DNA of 64,000 nucleotides, taken from Gaetbulibacter_A sp043876815. Its GTDB lineage: Bacteria; Bacteroidota; Bacteroidia; Flavobacteriales; Flavobacteriaceae. The position numbers and the translations under genes were made by a program. Positions 1 through 7,564 of the stretch are shown here, in pieces (the stretch's first letter is position 1; every line of letters begins with the position of its first letter). Location of the stretch: contig NZ_JBAWKA010000002.1 of assembly GCF_043876815.1 (NCBI RefSeq), forward strand, positions 496,001 to 560,000, in the 5' to 3' direction. The notes beneath the pieces were generated by a model, which worked only from the letters and a program-made list of their open reading frames with translations, was not told where the DNA came from and searched no databases.

Positions 1-703
1 GCACGGCTTCATTATTAGTAATGCCGCATTGTTCGGTTATGGTCAAAATATAATCGTCGATGTCATCATCTTCAATTATTTTATTGACCGCAATACGTTT
101 GTCTTTATTTTTAAAATTGAATTTATCTGTCCACCATAATCCATTAAACAATAATTTAATACTATGGTTTTTTGTTAGGTAAGGAAAAAAATGATTAATG
201 CTATAGTTACGTAAATCTTGCTCGTATTCCGTAAGCCTATTTACTTGTCCAGACCAATTGGTAAGCAAGGTTTTTAGGGTGTCGTTAGTTAATAGATACA
301 ATTTACCTGATGATAATACTTCATTTGTTGTTCCAATAACGGGATCAAAAGTAGGTGTGCTATTTAAAGTTAATAAATCTAACCCAATACTGTCAATAGG
401 GACATTTTCCTGAAGGCCCTCTTTAACCGAAAGTATTCTATACGCAGCGTCAATCATATTATTTCGCATCGTAATTTTATTGTCAAGTTCGTTTAAGTTC
501 TCGGTGTATTCACTTTTAAGTTGCAACAGTATTTGATGTTCTTGTTTTCGGTTAATCCTGTTTTCATTCCAATCGTTAATTTGTAGCGCAATCAAAATTC
601 CAATGACCACAAGAACAATCTCCCCAATGGCATATTTGAGATACGTAACAGTTTTTCCTTCTGAAAGCAAATTCTGTCTAATTTTTCTAAAGAATTTTAT
701 CAT
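1..703 (-). CDS. DUF6090 family membrane protein (partial, C-terminus outside window)
   Basis: This is an open frame of 234 codons from an ATG at 703 that runs off the left edge without a stop. The N-terminus MIKFFRKIRQNLLSEGK is followed by one hydrophobic helix (about residues 25-42, ending ALQINDWNE) and a long polar, helical region, which is the layout of DUF6090. The function of the family is unknown; a single-pass inner-membrane protein with a large soluble domain is the inference. It is the first of three tandem same-strand paralogues. Its leader differs from the motif shared by the next two copies, although its first 30 coding bases are nearly identical to theirs. Confidence 0.8.
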   Translation of the reverse strand, partial: MIKFFRKIRQNLLSEGKTVTYLKYAIGEIVLVVIGILIALQINDWNENRINRKQEHQILLQLKSEYTENLNELDNKITMRNNMIDAAYRILSVKEGLQENVPIDSIGLDLLTLNSTPTFDPVIGTTNEVLSSGKLYLLTNDTLKTLLTNWSGQVNRLTEYEQDLRNYSINHFFPYLTKNHSIKLLFNGLWWTDKFNFKNKDKRIAVNKIIEDDDIDDYILTITEQCGITNNEAV

Positions 704-759
704 GAGTGTTTATCAATTATAATGAAGGGCATGGACTAGGCTATGCTTTCGTTTTTTAA

Positions 760-1569
760 TTATTGCGATTCATAATTAAGGAATTGTATAATCTCTTTAG
801 CATTTCCTTTAATCTCGTCCATCTCTTTAAATGCCCTAATTCTATATGAATCCTGAATTCGTATATAAGCGTTAACGAACTTTTTTAAATTATTTTCATC
901 AGTAATTTGAAATACACGATCTTCTTTTTTTGCTTTTTGGTATTCTATCGTTTTAAAAAGGTCTAAAGTAGGATCATTAAATCTTTCATTTTCCAAAACT
1001 AACATTTGAGAAAAATATGGATTATTCAAATCCATAATTTCACTTGTAACTTCCTCGGCCTTATGTGCATTCGTCATATCCTGATCAAAATCCTCATCCA
1101 AGTGGTATGAAAATGATTCATAAGCTATTAACTTTTTCTTTAAGCTGTCATTTTTAAAATTATGAAGTATTTCCGAGTTTTTCATTTCGTTAAAAGTGGA
1201 TCTATTCCACATATAGGGTCGATACATAATGTCATGGGTAAGTACGAAAAAGTCGGTATTTGACAATTCGGATAGATCTTTAGAAAGAATATAACTTCTT
1301 AAACTATCTATTTTTTTAAAACTTTTTTTCGCTTGAAACTGACTTACATTAATCATAGCAATATCATTTTCAAGGTCTTGAATTAACGATTTCGCATACT
1401 GCTTAACACGATTATTGTTAATGCGTTCCGTATTCCAATTATTTATCTGTAATGCAATCAAAATACCAATAACCACCAAAATAATTTCTCCGAATGCATA
1501 AAGTAGATACTTACTGAATTTATTTTCATTGAGTAACTTTTGTCTGATTTTTCTAAAGAATTTTATCAT
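760..1569 (-). CDS. DUF6090 family membrane protein
   Basis: The protein has 269 residues. It starts MIKFFRKIRQKLL, has one transmembrane helix near residues 25-43 (EIILVVIGILIALQINNWN) and then a charged helical domain rich in Lys, Glu and Asp. This matches the family layout, and no catalytic motif is visible. The stop lies 56 bases from the start of the partial paralogue downstream, so the two may be cotranscribed. The ATG is preceded by the leader AACCAACCACTAACCA, also found before the copies starting at 2514 and 58843. Function unknown. Confidence 0.8.
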   Translation of the reverse strand: MIKFFRKIRQKLLNENKFSKYLLYAFGEIILVVIGILIALQINNWNTERINNNRVKQYAKSLIQDLENDIAMINVSQFQAKKSFKKIDSLRSYILSKDLSELSNTDFFVLTHDIMYRPYMWNRSTFNEMKNSEILHNFKNDSLKKKLIAYESFSYHLDEDFDQDMTNAHKAEEVTSEIMDLNNPYFSQMLVLENERFNDPTLDLFKTIEYQKAKKEDRVFQITDENNLKKFVNAYIRIQDSYRIRAFKEMDEIKGNAKEIIQFLNYESQ

Positions 1570-1704
1570 TGGTTAGTGGTTGGTTTCAATGAAGCCCAAT
1601 GGCTTCATGCAAGAATAGTTGCGGGTATACAATCTAATAAGAAACATCCAAGGACTTTTGTGAGTAAATTAGAATTGTCATTGATTATAGGTGGAATAGT
1701 ACTT

Positions 1705-2514
1705 TCATAAATCATTAATAATAGCTTTTAATTTATCATATTCTCTTGTCATGTCAATTGTGTCCTTTTTCGCGGTTCTTATATAAGGTTCTTTATCCAG
1801 CAAATGCCTGTCAGTTGTAATTTTTTTATCTAAAATTTTAAGAATTTCCGTAGCTAGATTTTTTCTGTGAACAGATCGTCCTATTAAAGAATATGAACTC
1901 CTTGAAGAATAGTCAAGCGCTATTTTAAATTCATTAGATTTTTTCAACTTTTCAAAATCCTCTGGCACCGCTTTAGAACCGCTATAGCTTATAAAATAAT
2001 TCGGATAGATTCGCTCTTTTAACAGTTTAATGGCATCTTCTCCAGTATTTTCCTGATTTTTGGAATCCTCATAGTAATGGACAATTTCATTACTTAAGTC
2101 TTTATCATTTATAACATCCATGCCAAGAGCCAATAGTCTATCGTAAATTTTGTAATCAGCCGTAATAATTGATGCCCGTCGAATTAAAGCTAAAGAAGAA
2201 TCCAATGATTCTGTATAAGGTAAATCTTCCTTTATAACCCGTTTTAAGAGCATGGCATTTATATAAGCCGATTTTAATCTGTTCTTTTCTCTATTCAGGG
2301 AAAGAGTGTCTTCCATAATACTTGATCGCAATTCTATAAATAGCTCTTGCCTTAATTTTTCCCTCTGCCAATTTTCTTTTGCATTATTAAGCTGTAATGC
2401 AATTAAAATACCAATAACAACAAGCACAATTTCTCCAATAGCATATTTGAAGTACTTAACAGTATTACCTTCTAAAAGTAAATTCTGTCTAATTTTTCTA
2501 AAGAATTTTATCAT
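1705..2514 (-). CDS. DUF6090 family membrane protein
   Basis: The third tandem member has 269 residues, with the N-terminus MIKFFRKIRQNLLLEGN, a transmembrane segment at about residues 26-43 and a soluble alpha-helical remainder. Upstream of the ATG is ATAACCAACCACTAACCA, identical to the leader of the plus-strand copy at 58843. Beyond the first 45 or so codons the three tandem copies diverge strongly, so membrane anchor and leader are conserved while the C-terminal domain varies. Function unknown. Confidence 0.8.
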   Translation of the reverse strand: MIKFFRKIRQNLLLEGNTVKYFKYAIGEIVLVVIGILIALQLNNAKENWQREKLRQELFIELRSSIMEDTLSLNREKNRLKSAYINAMLLKRVIKEDLPYTESLDSSLALIRRASIITADYKIYDRLLALGMDVINDKDLSNEIVHYYEDSKNQENTGEDAIKLLKERIYPNYFISYSGSKAVPEDFEKLKKSNEFKIALDYSSRSSYSLIGRSVHRKNLATEILKILDKKITTDRHLLDKEPYIRTAKKDTIDMTREYDKLKAIINDL

Positions 2515-2748
2515 TGGTTAGTGGTTGGTTATAATGATGTACAGCGCTTTGACCGGCATTTCGCTTCGAGTTAAAGATAGCATTTTTTGGGTTTGCTTGG
2601 TTGTAAGCAATTGATTTTAGTTCATGATATCCAACGTTTTTTATTCCACATATTTCAAATATTTAGTTCTACTTTCATTGAATATCCAAAACTTGCGGAA
2701 ACCATTGTCCGTTCTATGTTTTAAACCGTTTAGTGGAAGTAGTGTTTT

Positions 2749-3144
2749 TTATAATAACTGCACGAGTTGAATATAATTTCCACAAGTGTCATTGAGAATG
2801 GCATATTTCACATTTCCTGCTTCAGTCGGTTTAACACTAAATTCGACACCAAGATCCCTCAGTCGTTCATATTCAGAATCCACATCGTCGACGTCAAATT
2901 GGGTCCAGGGAATTCCCGCTTCTTTCAATGCGTTTTGATAAATTTTTGATGGTTCAAAATGATTAGGAGCTGGTTCCAACAATAGTTCTGGTCCCTCTTG
3001 CCAATCTTTTGAAACCAAGGTTAACCATCTATTTCCACCACCCACAGGTTCGTCCTTCTTTTTAATAAAGCCTAATTTCTCAGTATAAAACTTCAAGGCT
3101 TTTTCTTGGTCTCTAACCGGAATACTAATTAGTGTTACTTTCAT
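2749..3144 (-). CDS. VOC superfamily (glyoxalase/bleomycin resistance-like) protein
   Basis: The protein has 131 residues with the paired beta-alpha-beta-beta-beta modules of the vicinal oxygen chelate fold. The start MKVTLISIPVRDQEKALKFY and the motif YTEKLGF are typical of the first module, and a C-terminal CGNYIQLVQ strand closes the second. Possible metal-facing acids are Glu in ELLLEP and Gln in IQLVQ. Small single-domain VOC proteins cover dioxygenases, lyases and drug-binding proteins, and the substrate cannot be read from sequence. It stands alone, about 90 bases upstream of the convergent-free end of the oxidoreductase gene on the same strand. Confidence 0.8.
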   Translation of the reverse strand: MKVTLISIPVRDQEKALKFYTEKLGFIKKKDEPVGGGNRWLTLVSKDWQEGPELLLEPAPNHFEPSKIYQNALKEAGIPWTQFDVDDVDSEYERLRDLGVEFSVKPTEAGNVKYAILNDTCGNYIQLVQLL

Positions 3145-3234
3145 TTTCTATGATTTTTAAATGATTTCCAACGATTTATGTATGATCCGTGTTTCTAAGG
3201 GCATGTGCCATAACCGTTGATGTGGGGAGTTTTT

Positions 3235-4266
3235 TCAATTATTCATTTTTATAACAAGTTTCCCCTTTAACCCTCCTTTTTCAATTAATTCATGTGCTTC
3301 TTTAGCTTCCTCGATTTTAATGGTTTTGGATATTAGGGGTTTCAATTTTTTTTCTGATAGTAGGACAAAAAGCTTTTTTAAGTCACTTTCAAACCAACCA
3401 TGACGCTTTTTATGCCACGAACCAATGGAGTAGAAGCTGGTAGAAGGCATCCAAGGCGTTAAATTCCATATTTGCACACGTAAAAAACTCTTTATTAGGT
3501 CCATTTGTGTTTTTGCATTATAAGCTCCAAATGCAACTAATTTTCCCTTATTGTTCAGTGTTTTAATGGAACGTTTAAAGTGGTCTCCACCAAAGGGGTC
3601 AAAGACGGCATCGAGTCCATTTGGTTCTAAATCCCTGATTACCTGAACAAAATCTTCAGACTTATAATTAATTGGATGACAACCTGATTCTCTTAGGATG
3701 TCATGCTGGTCGGCTGATGCAGTTCCAAACATTTTCAAATTAAATAAAGATCCAATTTGTAATAAGGCACTACCAACAGCCCCACCTGCTCCGTGAATGA
3801 GTATTTTATTTCCTTCTTTAATGTTTGCTGACCGGGTTAGCATTTGGTAGGCTGTCACGTAAGAGAGAATCATTGAGACTGCCTCGACCGCATTTACATT
3901 TTCTGGTACGTGAACTAGCTGCTTGGCAGGTAGAATTAAATATTCTGAGTAAGCTCCAATAACGGTCAGTTCTGCTACTTTTTGTCCTTCTGTAAAATCA
4001 GTTACTCCAAAACCAAGCTTGTCTACAATTCCCACCATGTCATAACCTGGCGTAATGGGAGGCTTCGCTTTTACATCGGGATAAATGCCTCTTCGGATTA
4101 AGGTGTCGGTAAAATTGATGCTAGTCGCCAATACCTTGACTCTAACTTCACCTTCATTCGGTTCGGGGAGGTTTTCTTTTATTTCTAATTCCAATACCTC
4201 AGGACCACCAAATTCTTTTAAGCTGATATACCTGTAGCTCATGATCTTTTTACTTTTATTACTCAT
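3235..4266 (-). CDS. medium-chain dehydrogenase/reductase (zinc-free quinone oxidoreductase-like)
   Basis: The protein has 343 residues. An N-terminal GroES-like domain (residues about 15-140) precedes a Rossmann domain with the dinucleotide motif HGAGGAVGSALLQIG (about residues 158-172). The cysteine ligands of zinc alcohol dehydrogenases are absent, which points to the quinone oxidoreductase / VAT-1-like branch that reduces enones or quinones with NADPH. Met9 (at 4242), which begins MSYRYISLKEFGGPEVL, aligns better with family N-termini and may be the true start. The substrate is unknown. Confidence 0.82.
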   Translation of the reverse strand: MSNKSKKIMSYRYISLKEFGGPEVLELEIKENLPEPNEGEVRVKVLATSINFTDTLIRRGIYPDVKAKPPITPGYDMVGIVDKLGFGVTDFTEGQKVAELTVIGAYSEYLILPAKQLVHVPENVNAVEAVSMILSYVTAYQMLTRSANIKEGNKILIHGAGGAVGSALLQIGSLFNLKMFGTASADQHDILRESGCHPINYKSEDFVQVIRDLEPNGLDAVFDPFGGDHFKRSIKTLNNKGKLVAFGAYNAKTQMDLIKSFLRVQIWNLTPWMPSTSFYSIGSWHKKRHGWFESDLKKLFVLLSEKKLKPLISKTIKIEEAKEAHELIEKGGLKGKLVIKMNN

Positions 4267-4300
4267 GACGTCTCCGGCTATGAGTTGTTGAGTGGCTTAC

Positions 4301-4344
4301 CCAACTAATTTAGTAAATACATCCCAAATTATAAATTTAGTTGG
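4301..4344. repeat. intergenic imperfect inverted repeat
   Basis: CCAACTAATTTA at 4301-4312 faces TAAATTTAGTTGG at 4332-4344, forming an AT-rich stem between the S41 peptidase and the oxidoreductase gene. No T-run follows on either strand, so it is not a classical terminator. It could be a transcript 3' structure or a small operator. Confidence 0.35.
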
Positions 4345-4394
4345 ATTTTCAGAAGTTGGTGAGAAGAAACAAATATTTAGAGCCATTGCTGTGT

Positions 4395-5789
4395 TTAGTA
4401 CTTTCGATTCAGTTTTTTCAAAATACCATTTAATATCTCATCTTCTTCATCCAACAAGTGGTCTTTAATCCTAATGTCAGGTTTAACGCCTTCTTGTTTT
4501 TTACTACCATTTACACGAACAATTTGTCCTTTAGATACTTTAACTACAATTCCTGTACGAGGTAATGAGTATTGAAATTGTGAAGCATAAAGTGTTGGAA
4601 AATCGCCTGTTTCTTCCCCAACAATAATCCCAAACTTGTAATCTTGAATTTGAGAAGCTGTAACGGCCGATTGCGAATGTGATTGTCTGTTGACTAAAAC
4701 GTACACCGCTCCTTGAAACCTCTTAGGTTTTGGTTGAGGCTGGTATTCATCAAAGTCATAGTTGTATCGCTCTCCATTTTTATGAGCGAGTATATTTTGA
4801 AAATAAGCAGCTGTAGTGTCATTGTGTTTCCTTGTATGGTCTTTAAGAAATTGACTTGTTTTTATTTTAAATTCCGAATTCCATTTAAAGGGCTTATCAG
4901 CAATATAGGATACTAAGTAATCACTAAAAGAGTCATTACCACCAGCATTATTTCTAAGGTCAATTATTAGATTTTTACTGTTACGTTGTTTTATTTCTAC
5001 AAAAGCAGAATCAATGAATTTCTGATACCCTTGTTCGTCGCCCGAAAAGTTGCCCGGATTTAAATAGGCAGATTGATCTATAAACTTTAATTCCATCTTA
5101 GCATTCAATATTTCGGCTCTTTTCATTTCATAATCTTCTATGAGGTTTACCGCTTTTATTGAATGTTTTTTGACAGTTCCATTTGAGAGAATTTCAACTT
5201 GAAAGTTATCTTGCTTTCCAAATACTTGCCAATATAATCTGGGAAACGAAAACATTTCTATTTTTGCATTTTTAAAGTATGCTCTTTCAGCTGAAACTTG
5301 TGGGTAAATTTCAGCTAAAATATCTTTCATTAATACCCCGTTTATACTTATTATTTCCGAACCAATTTTAATGTCAGGATTATAGGAAAAGTTTTTTCGG
5401 ATTAAACTTTTGTTATTTTCAAAAGCAATTTCTAAGGGAAATATTGTTCCTCCACTATAGGCATATGTTGCGTAAGAAGCTCCAGGGAATTCTATTTCCG
5501 TATGTCCGTTATTTGCCAATGATATCACTTTTTGAAACATAGTGGTGGCTTGTAATAGAGTAATAGAATCCTTAGTTATGGATTGTTTTACATTCTGGTA
5601 ATTCTTCGAAAAGTCTTGTTTTGAAGTATAGGCGTAGAGATTATAGTGAGCATCTTTTAATGAGTTATGAAGATAATCTAAATCTTCTATAATGTCATTT
5701 CGACTAAAATTCTTTTCAGATAGTTGGGCTTTGGAATATTGCGAAAATATTGCAAAAAGGAAAAATGCAATGATATAAGGGTTCCTCAT
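4395..5789 (-). CDS. secreted S41 family (tail-specific) peptidase
   Basis: The protein has 464 residues, and an N-terminal signal peptide (about residues 1-21, ending SKAQ) predicts export to the periplasm. Residues about 75-200 form a PDZ-like region, and the catalytic S41 core includes NLIIDLRNNAGGN and the segment SHSQSAVTAS (about residues 370-379), which holds the likely nucleophile Ser374. IIVGEETGDFP follows, as in C-terminal processing peptidases. The physiological substrate is unknown. The gene is monocistronic by spacing and lies beside an attC-like intergenic element. Confidence 0.85.
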   Translation of the reverse strand: MRNPYIIAFFLFAIFSQYSKAQLSEKNFSRNDIIEDLDYLHNSLKDAHYNLYAYTSKQDFSKNYQNVKQSITKDSITLLQATTMFQKVISLANNGHTEIEFPGASYATYAYSGGTIFPLEIAFENNKSLIRKNFSYNPDIKIGSEIISINGVLMKDILAEIYPQVSAERAYFKNAKIEMFSFPRLYWQVFGKQDNFQVEILSNGTVKKHSIKAVNLIEDYEMKRAEILNAKMELKFIDQSAYLNPGNFSGDEQGYQKFIDSAFVEIKQRNSKNLIIDLRNNAGGNDSFSDYLVSYIADKPFKWNSEFKIKTSQFLKDHTRKHNDTTAAYFQNILAHKNGERYNYDFDEYQPQPKPKRFQGAVYVLVNRQSHSQSAVTASQIQDYKFGIIVGEETGDFPTLYASQFQYSLPRTGIVVKVSKGQIVRVNGSKKQEGVKPDIRIKDHLLDEEDEILNGILKKLNRKY

Positions 5790-5850
5790 TAATTGTTTGT
5801 TTTTTTAATGACGAATGAATTCTTCGAATGTTACTTTGTATTTAGCAGGA

Positions 5851-5981
5851 ACAACGTTTATGCGTAAGGAACGTTGCGTGTTTGAGTGCGAGGATTTTCC
5901 GAAGGAAAATTAGAAGCTAGCAAACAAAGCAACGACCAAACGATTGAACTAAAATAAGCAATGTTTTTTACACGGTGTTGT
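5851..5981 (-). repeat. attC-like folded intergenic element downstream of the RDD gene
   Basis: Read on the minus strand, the element begins ACAAC (5981-5977), then GTGTAA (5973-5968), and ends with TTACGC (5867-5862) and GTTGT (5855-5851). The outer five-base arms pair exactly and the inner arms pair with one G-T wobble. Inside sits a perfect hairpin, ATTTTCC-gaa-GGAAAAT (5894-5910). Nested terminal boxes with a central hairpin are the architecture of integron attC sites, but the boxes do not match the classical consensus exactly, so this is an inference from structure. Confidence 0.4.
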
Positions 5982-5997
5982 AAGCTGGCTTTTCTAT

Positions 5998-6405
5998 TCA
6001 CGATAATATTATTCCGTATAACCATAAAAGTCCATAAATATTGGCAATTCCGAAAATTATTCCGAAAACTAATTCTTTATTAATTCGATAATTTTTCAAT
6101 TCCGAACTAATTGTTTTTAAATTTTGCTTTGTTTCAATTCCGATTTTAGTTTTTGCAATTCGGTCTCCAATTCTTCGCGTAGGACTAAAAATTGTAAACA
6201 GAAAATCTATTGGGATTATGAGCAAAAAATTCCGCAATGAACATTTCCATTCTGAAGCTTTTTGGTCAGTCAGATTTTGTACTTGGATTCCGAAAAGTCT
6301 TTTTCCGTTAAGAAAGTCTTTATTCATTGTAATTATATAAACAATCATTATTCCAAGATATAGATTGTCATTTATTGCAAAAATTAATAATCCGATTACA
6401 CACAT
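5998..6405 (-). CDS. RDD family membrane protein (start uncertain)
   Basis: The 135 residues shown hold the C-terminal two thirds of an RDD domain: GKRLFGIQV, hydrophobic helices about residues 3-26 and 55-68, then RRIGDRIAKTKIGIE. The reading frame stays open for 25 codons upstream of this ATG and encodes LENRIKAILVDYLIM, which looks like the first RDD helix with its Arg and Asp. No ATG, GTG or TTG occurs in that stretch; only a CTG at 6459 does. The gene therefore uses a rare start or has lost its own. A 9-base inverted repeat, GTTGTAAGC/GCTTACAAC, flanks it at 5977 and 6479. RDD proteins are small membrane proteins of mostly unknown role, some linked to Na+ antiport. Confidence 0.7.
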   Translation of the reverse strand: MCVIGLLIFAINDNLYLGIMIVYIITMNKDFLNGKRLFGIQVQNLTDQKASEWKCSLRNFLLIIPIDFLFTIFSPTRRIGDRIAKTKIGIETKQNLKTISSELKNYRINKELVFGIIFGIANIYGLLWLYGIILS

Positions 6406-6478
6406 GATGAGATAATCAACTAAAATTGCTTTAATTCTATTTTCTAATATTGAATTCAGATGATTGCTATTTTTGCTT

Positions 6479-6487
6479 GCTTACAAC
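6479..6487. repeat. right arm of inverted repeat flanking the RDD gene
   Basis: GCTTACAAC here is the exact inverse of GTTGTAAGC at 5977-5985. The match extends imperfectly to 14 of 16 bases. The pair brackets one gene and resembles the boundaries of a mobile gene cassette. Confidence 0.45.
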
Positions 6488-6870
6488 TCCTTATATATAG
6501 GTAAATATACACCATTTTGGATTTTTATCTCTGGATAACAAGAACTTTTGGAGTCTTTTATTATTCTTTTACGGGGGTCACTTTGAGTCAATTAATCTTA
6601 CAGTTATTAATGAATTTGAAGATCAATGTCTCTTATCTTTAGAATATTGGTTAAAAGTAAAATAATCGAAATTGGCTCACATAGGAGAGCGAACGCACTC
6701 TCCCTATTTCGCTTTGAGCTCCCGGCATTTAGGTTTTTGGTATTGGTCTGAAATTTCTGTTCTTTACAGTCTGCCTTCACAAATACCAAGGCATTTTTTA
6801 CCAGTCTACCGGTTGGCAGGTTCGGCTTTTATTCACTTATACCCAGCAGCAAACTCCGGGTAATGCGTAT
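6488..6870. other. intergenic stretch with no confident gene
   Basis: No reliable coding gene was found in these roughly 380 bases. A plus-strand frame of 48 codons ending at 6663 (…NEFEDQCLLSLEYWLKVK) has protein-like composition but no good start and could be a gene remnant. A hairpin GGAGAG…CTCTCC lies near 6682-6701. The right half is more GC-rich than its surroundings. Overlapping open frames on both strands between 6607 and 6863 look fortuitous, or are remnants. Confidence 0.4.
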
Positions 6871-6896
6871 AAAAAAAAGCCCAACACTAGGTGTTG
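6871..6896 (-). terminator. terminator of tRNA-Met
   Basis: On the minus strand the tRNA is followed by the stem CAACAC-ctag-type loop-GTGTTG (6882-6896) and then an eight-base T run. This is a typical intrinsic terminator within 40 bases of the tRNA 3' end. Confidence 0.65.
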
Positions 6897-6910
6897 AACT
6901 TTTGTTGTTG

Positions 6911-6984
6911 TAGCGAGAGGGGGGCACGATCCCCCGACCTCCGGGTTATGAATCCGACGCTCTAACCAGCTGAGCTACCTCGCC
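6911..6984 (-). tRNA. tRNA-Met (CAT anticodon)
   Basis: A 74-nt cloverleaf can be drawn. The acceptor arm GGCGAGG pairs with TCTCGCT with wobbles at both ends, the D arm is GCTC/GAGC, and the anticodon stem GTCGG/CCCGG-type region carries the loop TTCATAA. The T arm contains the GATCGTG loop region between GGGGG and CCCCC. The anticodon CAT gives Met. Elongator versus initiator (or a lysidine-modified Ile tRNA) was not resolved with certainty, but the mismatch-free acceptor start argues against the initiator. The CCA end is not encoded. Confidence 0.92.
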
Positions 6985-6997
6985 ATATTTAAGGCTG

Positions 6998-7028
6998 CAA
7001 AGATAATAACATTATTAATCCATGCAAA
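6998..7028 (-). promoter_or_regulatory. promoter of tRNA-Met
   Basis: On the minus strand, TTTG (7028-7025) is followed after 19 bases by TATCTTTG (7005-6998). This matches the Bacteroidota housekeeping promoter exactly and lies 14 bases upstream of the tRNA. Confidence 0.75.
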
Positions 7029-7116
7029 CATAAATTCTCGAAAATATTCCATTAAATTGTTGTAAAACTTATCAATTAATGTATATATTGGGCATCAATA
7101 AATTTTACTACTATTT

Positions 7117-7503
7117 ATGGACGACAAAATTAAATTCGAATTAGAATTTCCTATACATGCATCGCCACAATTACTCTATCAGTATATATCGACACCTTCA
7201 GGATTGTCGGAATGGTTTTCAGATAATGTTAATTCCAGAGGGGAATATTTTACGTTTATTTGGGATGGCAGTGAAGAGAAGGCTCGTTTAATTAGAAAGA
7301 AGAGTGGTGAAAGTGTTAAATTTCGCTGGGTCGACGATGAAGATGAAATCTATTATTTCGAAATCCGGATTCAGGTTGATGAGATTACAAAAGACGTTTC
7401 GTTAATGGTTACAGATTTTGTAGAAGAAGACGAACTCGATGAAGCTAAAATGCTTTGGGAAAATCAAATTTCTGATCTAAAACAAGTGTTAGGTTCTGCT
7501 TAA
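7117..7503 (+). CDS. START-like / AHSA1-type SRPBCC domain protein
   Basis: This is a 128-residue single-domain protein. The pattern FPIHASPQLLYQYISTPSGLSEWFSDNV followed by alternating beta strands and a closing C-terminal helix (MLWENQISDLKQVLG) is the START/SRPBCC helix-grip fold found in many Bacteroidota as a conserved orphan. Such proteins bind hydrophobic ligands or act as co-chaperone-like factors; no ligand can be named. A perfect palindrome with a T-run lies just downstream, so the gene probably ends its own transcript. Confidence 0.8.
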   Translation: MDDKIKFELEFPIHASPQLLYQYISTPSGLSEWFSDNVNSRGEYFTFIWDGSEEKARLIRKKSGESVKFRWVDDEDEIYYFEIRIQVDEITKDVSLMVTDFVEEDELDEAKMLWENQISDLKQVLGSA

Positions 7504-7537
7504 AAAGGCGGTAAATTATATAATATAAAGTATCTTT

Positions 7538-7557
7538 GCTCATTCTTAAGAATGAGC
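7538..7557. terminator. perfect 20-bp palindrome plus T-run, abutting the next start codon
   Basis: GCTCATTCTTAAGAATGAGC is a perfect palindrome followed by seven T bases and directly by the ATG at 7565. It can end the upstream START-like gene. It also overlaps a -7-like TATCTTTG (7531-7538), so it may sit at the 5' end of the aminotransferase mRNA. Confidence 0.6.
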
Positions 7558-7564
7558 TTTTTTT

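Noticed and set aside
5851..5981. Calling the element downstream of the RDD gene a proven integron attC site
   Set aside because: The terminal boxes do not match the classical consensus and no integron integrase is visible; only attC-like architecture is claimed.
6607..6863. Overlapping 60- and 63-codon frames on both strands near tRNA-Met
   Set aside because: Both have odd composition and no recognisable start or domain; kept only as an unexplained region, not as genes.
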